The notes under the pieces were generated by a model, which did not search any database, was not told where the DNA came from, and was given only the letters and a program-made list of their open reading frames with translations. A DNA stretch of 64,000 nucleotides. Source: Streptomyces sp. ASQP_92. Its GTDB lineage: Bacteria; Actinomycetota; Actinomycetes; Streptomycetales; Streptomycetaceae. Location: contig NZ_JAODUA010000005.1 of assembly GCF_025399895.1 (NCBI RefSeq), positions 354,231 to 418,230 on the forward strand, written 5' to 3'. Within the stretch, counting starts at the first letter, position 1, and every line of letters begins with the position of its first letter. The position numbers and the translations under genes are program-made. Shown here piece after piece: positions 60,433-64,000 of this stretch.

Positions 60433-61184
60433 TACTGGAGCTCCTTGAGGGGGGTGAGCAGGACGTCGGTGTCAGTGGCGGTGAGCAGCGTGCGGTCGGG
60501 CACGTCGCACCAGAGCGGATCGTCGTCATAGGGCTCGGAGGCGACGACGGTGGAGCGGCCGGGCGTGTGCAGATACCAGAGGGTGTCGCCCCAGGCGGTC
60601 GCGGTGACCGTCACGCCGTCGGTGAGCAGCAGATTCAGCCGTGAGTCGGGCGCCGCGGCGGCCAGCTCGGTGACGGTCTCGGACATGGCACGGGCCGCGT
60701 CGTCGCCGCTGTTCAGACGGTGCAGCACGAGCGCCCACACGAACGCCGCGTCACAGCGCGCCTCCAGGCGGAGCAGAGCCTCGGGGGGCAGCGCGGCGGC
60801 GAGCTCCGCCACGCTGCCGGGCCAGTTCCGCAGGGCGCCGTTGTGGCTGAACAGCCAGCGGCCGTGCGCGAACGGGGCCGCCGCGGCCTCGCTGTCGGCG
60901 CCCGCCTCGGTCGCGTCCCGGACCGCCGCGAGCAGCGCCCCCGAGCGCACCACCCGGGCCAGGTCCAGGACGTTCGGGTCGGCCCACATCGGCCCGGCCC
61001 GCCGGTAGCGGGCGGGCACCACGTCGCCGTCGGCGTACCAGCCGACGCCGAAGCCGTCGGCGTTGACCGTTCCGTAGCGCTGCCGGCGCGGCGCCCACGC
61101 CTGCCGGTACAGCCCGTGCGAGGGCCGCACCAGCAGATCGCCGAGGACTACCGAAGCTCCCGTGTAAGCGATATGACGGCACAT
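60432..61184 (-). CDS. egtC: Ergothioneine amidohydrolase
   Basis: A 250-residue class II glutamine-amidotransferase-like enzyme. The nucleophile Cys2 is in MCRHIAYTG; DGFGVGWYADG and FSHNGALRNWPGS follow, the standard Ntn-type motif set. It removes the gamma-glutamyl group from gamma-glutamyl-hercynylcysteine sulfoxide. The ATG overlaps the egtB stop (TGATG). Confidence 0.95.
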   Translation of the reverse strand: MCRHIAYTGASVVLGDLLVRPSHGLYRQAWAPRRQRYGTVNADGFGVGWYADGDVVPARYRRAGPMWADPNVLDLARVVRSGALLAAVRDATEAGADSEAAAAPFAHGRWLFSHNGALRNWPGSVAELAAALPPEALLRLEARCDAAFVWALVLHRLNSGDDAARAMSETVTELAAAAPDSRLNLLLTDGVTVTATAWGDTLWYLHTPGRSTVVASEPYDDDPLWCDVPDRTLLTATDTDVLLTPLKELQ

Positions 61185-62485
61185 CAAGTCGCGTCCCGCG
61201 CGGTGCGGAAGCCCGCGAAGATCTGTCGGCGCACCGGGAGGTCCCAGTTGCGGAAGGTCCCCCGGCAGGCCACCTCGTCCACGGAGAACGCCCCGCCGCG
61301 CAGCACCTTGTGCTCGGGACCGAAGAACACCTCCGAGTACTCGCGGTAGGGGAAGGCGACGAACCCCGGGTAGGGCAGGAAGTCGCTCGCCGTCCACTCC
61401 CACACGTCACCGATCAACTGCCGTATGCCCGCGGGGGACCGGCCTTCCGGGTACGCCCCGGCGGCGGCGGGGCGCAGATGGCGCTGGCCGAGGTTGGCGT
61501 GGGCCGGGCTCGGGTCGGCGTCGCCCCAGGGGTAGCGGCGCGAGCGGCCCGAGACCGGGTCGTGGCGGGCCGCCTTCTCCCACTCCGCCTCGGTCGGCAG
61601 ACGGCGCCCGGCCCAGCGGGCGTACGCGTCGGCTTCGTACCAGCTCACATGCAGGACGGGCTCGCCCAGCGGCACCGGCTCCGTCACCCCGAACCGCCTG
61701 CGCAGCCACTGGCCGCCCTCCTGGCGCCAGAACAGCGGGGCGGTGAGCTCGTGTTCGCGGACCATCGCCCAGCCGGCGGGATCCCACCAGCGTTCCTCGC
61801 GATAGCCGCCGTCCTCGATGAAGGACAGATAGGCCCCGCAGGTCACCGGGGTCGTGTCGAGGTGGAAGGCGGGCAGGATGCGCTGATGCGCGGGGCGCTC
61901 GTTGTCCAGGGCCCACGGCTCGGTGGAGGTGCCCATCGTGAACGGGCCGCCGGGCACCAGAACCTCGGCGGGCAGGCCCTCGGTGGTGCCGGGCGGCGGC
62001 TGCGGCGCGGTCAGGGCGGCTGGTCCGCTGCGCAGCTGATGGGTGATCAGCATCGTTTCGTCGTGCTGTTGTTCATGCTGGGCGATCATCCCGAAGGCGA
62101 ACGCGGCATCCATCAGCGGGCCGCCGCGCAATGGGGTGCGCTCCAGGACGTCCAGGGCGCGGCCCCGCACATCGGCGGCGTACCGGCGCGCCTCGGCGGG
62201 GGCGAGCAGGGGCAGGCTGGGGCGGGTGGCGCGGGGGTGCTCGAAGGCGTCGTACAGGGAGTCGATCTCGGGCCGGATCGCGTCCTGTCCGGCGACGGCA
62301 CGCAGGAGCCACTGCTCCTCCTGGTTGCCGATGTGCGCCAGGTCCCACACGAGGGGGGACATCAACGGCGAGTGCTGTGAGGTCAGTTCATGGTCGTCGA
62401 CGCTGGAGGTGAGCACGCCGGTGCGGGCGCGCGCGGCGGTGAGTGCCGTCAGGGCGCGGGCCCTGAGCAGCTCCGGGTCGGTCAT
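61184..62485 (-). CDS. egtB: Hercynine oxygenase (ergothioneine sulfoxide synthase)
   Basis: A 433-residue non-heme iron enzyme. The N-terminal DinB-like domain carries the iron-binding three-His set His51 (DLAHIGNQEEQW), His137 and His141 (QHEQQHDE). The C-terminal FGE/sulfatase-modifying domain (about 185-430) has TMGTSTEPW, RRLPTEAEWEKAAR and GDVWEWTASD. It joins hercynine and gamma-glutamylcysteine with O2 to form the sulfoxide. The ATG overlaps the egtA stop (ATGA). Confidence 0.95.
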   Translation of the reverse strand: MTDPELLRARALTALTAARARTGVLTSSVDDHELTSQHSPLMSPLVWDLAHIGNQEEQWLLRAVAGQDAIRPEIDSLYDAFEHPRATRPSLPLLAPAEARRYAADVRGRALDVLERTPLRGGPLMDAAFAFGMIAQHEQQHDETMLITHQLRSGPAALTAPQPPPGTTEGLPAEVLVPGGPFTMGTSTEPWALDNERPAHQRILPAFHLDTTPVTCGAYLSFIEDGGYREERWWDPAGWAMVREHELTAPLFWRQEGGQWLRRRFGVTEPVPLGEPVLHVSWYEADAYARWAGRRLPTEAEWEKAARHDPVSGRSRRYPWGDADPSPAHANLGQRHLRPAAAGAYPEGRSPAGIRQLIGDVWEWTASDFLPYPGFVAFPYREYSEVFFGPEHKVLRGGAFSVDEVACRGTFRNWDLPVRRQIFAGFRTARDAT

Positions 62486-63735
62486 ATGCGGCTGTCCTTC
62501 GGTGGGGCGGGCGAGGGTACGTCGTCGGCCGGACATCGGCCCCGTACGACATGGCGGTCGGTGAAGGCGGCGACCCGGTCCTGGAGGTCACGGGTCGCGC
62601 CGAGCCGGGGGAGCGCGTCGAGTGCCGCCGCGAAGCACACCGTGGCCGCCTCGCGCAGTTCCGGGTCGGCGAGTGCGTCCCGGGCGGCGGCATGCCAGAG
62701 CGGATTGCGCGGCGCCAGGCGTGAACCGGCGCGCTCGGCAAGGGGTTTGACGGTGCGATAGGCGATCTCCGCCGCCTCCGGGTCGTCGAACAGTGCGTGG
62801 GTGACGGCGAGCGGCACGGTCCATCCGTCGTCACCGGGCTGGGCGTCGATCATGCGCAGTTCCAGATGGCCGCGCGGTCGCACCGGCGGAAACAGGGTGG
62901 TCAGGTGGTAGTCGAGATCGTCCCGGGTGGCGGGCCGCGGCTCTCCGGTGCGCAGCCACTGCCGGAAGGTGAGACCCGGGGGCGCGGACCACGGCCCCGC
63001 ATCGGCCCGTACGCACATGACGGGGGTGTCCAGGACGTGCGCCGCCCAGGCCGCGCGCGGCGGGGCGTCGATGGGTGGGGCGAGCGCGCGCACCGGGTCG
63101 ATGTCGCTCCAGTGCGCCTGGCGGACCGAACGCCAGCCCGTCGACTGCCGCAGGTGATGCGGCGAGTTGGCGAACGCGGCGACCAGCACGGCCCCCAACA
63201 GGTGCGCCATCAGCCAGCGCCGCCCGAAGCCGAGGGGGCCCGGCTCCTCGTAGCCGGCGTCGAGGCAGACCTGTACGGATGCCGAGGAACACATCATGGC
63301 CCGGCCGGCCGGGCCCGTACGGTCGAAATGGGCTTCCATGGCGTCGTACCGCGCCTCGCGCAGCATGCGGCGCGGAGGGTGCCAGGGTTCCTGGCCGAGT
63401 CCGACGAGGGCCAGGCCGCGCTCCGCGAGGGCGGAGCGGACCGCCGTCAGATCGGCGGAGACGGTGGAGACGCATTCCATCAGGGATGCGGCGGGCAGCG
63501 AGCTGAGCTCCAGCTGTCCGCCGGGTTCGACGGTGAGCGGTGACCGCAGCGGCAGCGTACGCAAGGCCGCGTACGCGGATCTGAGACGGTCGTGCGGGAC
63601 GGGGAGCCGGGGCTGGTGCAGATCGTGGACGAGCCATTCCAGCTCCACGCCGACGGTGCGTGGTGGACCCGTCTTGAAACAGATACATCGCAGCAGGTCG
63701 TCGGCCTCTGCCTCGGTCAACTCACGCGCGGTCAT
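62482..63735 (-). CDS. egtA: Glutamate-cysteine ligase EgtA
   Basis: A 417-residue ATP-dependent ligase forming gamma-glutamylcysteine for ergothioneine synthesis. The family core VGVELEWLVHD, VEPGGQLELSSLPAAS, MMCSSASVQVCLD and HLELRMIDAQPG is present. It is the first gene of egtABCD; the ATG at 63735 begins before the conserved region and the operon promoter must lie in the 63736-63990 region, which holds no gene and shows no clear motif. Length agrees with actinobacterial EgtA. Confidence 0.94.
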   Translation of the reverse strand: MTARELTEAEADDLLRCICFKTGPPRTVGVELEWLVHDLHQPRLPVPHDRLRSAYAALRTLPLRSPLTVEPGGQLELSSLPAASLMECVSTVSADLTAVRSALAERGLALVGLGQEPWHPPRRMLREARYDAMEAHFDRTGPAGRAMMCSSASVQVCLDAGYEEPGPLGFGRRWLMAHLLGAVLVAAFANSPHHLRQSTGWRSVRQAHWSDIDPVRALAPPIDAPPRAAWAAHVLDTPVMCVRADAGPWSAPPGLTFRQWLRTGEPRPATRDDLDYHLTTLFPPVRPRGHLELRMIDAQPGDDGWTVPLAVTHALFDDPEAAEIAYRTVKPLAERAGSRLAPRNPLWHAAARDALADPELREAATVCFAAALDALPRLGATRDLQDRVAAFTDRHVVRGRCPADDVPSPAPPKDSRI

Positions 63736-64000
63736 GGACGGATGCCCGCCTTTCCGGGGTGCGGATACACATGCCGTCCTACCTAAGTCGTCGGCGCCGT
63801 CGCGCACAAGACCGCCTCGCCGGACACCTGTCCGACTGCGGCGGTCTTTCGCGTACGACCACCCTGCACGCATGCGCGCACGACCGCGCGGGATGGCCCG
63901 CCGAACGGTGGACATCACCGACACCGGCCGCACCCGCGAAGGGGGCACCCCGGGACCTTCCGGGAGGCGTTCGGCGGCCGGGTGTGAGGGGGACGCTGCC

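Overview
The window is very GC-rich, starts many genes with GTG, packs operons with ATGA, GTGA or TGATG stop/start overlaps, and carries gene families typical of Streptomyces: a DUF6777-type lipoprotein, a DUF574-type methyltransferase, a class F sortase set, a PAS/GAF/SpoIIE/HATPase regulator, a LysX fusion and the egt operon. The run lipoprotein - methyltransferase - PAS-GGDEF-EAL - LysR - sdhCAB matches, from memory, the SCO0930-SCO0922 neighbourhood of S. coelicolor. I read it as a chromosomal segment of a Streptomyces or very close relative. I see no phage, transposon, CRISPR array, tRNA or rRNA.

Layout. 1-3.8 kb: PAP2 phosphatase and DedA, divergent from a BlaI repressor/M56 protease pair with a perfect palindromic operator, then DoxX. 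3.9-6.9 kb: lysozyme-like protein, panD operon (panD, GNAT, racemase-like) and a Pro/Gly repeat protein. 7-10.8 kb: gnd, a secreted Rpf-LysM-M23 peptidoglycan hydrolase and a DMT exporter. 11-14.3 kb: FhuF-like Fe-S protein, an HTH/Clp-N gene pair with a repeat-rich operator, and an atypical zinc-ribbon SDR. 14.8-22.8 kb: a 57-residue small protein, S9 peptidase, DUF6777 lipoprotein, putative DNA-binding protein, SpoIIE-type phosphatase/kinase and Fpg/Nei glycosylase. 22.9-29 kb: anti-sigma factor, a LytTR regulator - DUF485-like - SSS symporter - LytS kinase operon, and an ECF sigma gene overlapping antisense with a zinc-finger anti-sigma gene.

29-40 kb is mostly cell surface: CapA-like lipoprotein, universal stress protein, LysX, Tat-type polysaccharide deacetylase, class F sortase with two related secreted proteins, DUF4239 protein, Pro-rich membrane protein and a repeat lipoprotein. 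40.5-48 kb: methyltransferase coupled to a c-di-GMP enzyme (RmdA-like), then LysR and sdhCAB divergent around a T-N11-A box. 48-58 kb: GH18 chitinase with DasR-like operator repeats, a short UvrA, an LLM oxidoreductase, a (ACCCG)16 microsatellite, HAD phosphatase, dodecin, sugar-binding lipoprotein with a second DasR-like site, cyclophilin and type II NADH dehydrogenase. 57.9-63.7 kb: CtaG/DUF2243 pair and the ergothioneine operon egtABCD without egtE.

The genes are mostly housekeeping and developmental or envelope functions in short operons. Recurring themes are envelope remodelling, sensing and signalling (c-di-GMP, sigma/anti-sigma, two-component), chitin-related carbon use, and redox/respiration (sdh, ndh, CtaG, ergothioneine). 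The most unusual items are the HTH/Clp-N pair with its operator, the sigma/anti-sigma antisense overlap, the pentanucleotide microsatellite, the 57-residue small protein beside a prolyl-oligopeptidase-type peptidase, and two enzymes whose usual catalytic residue is missing.
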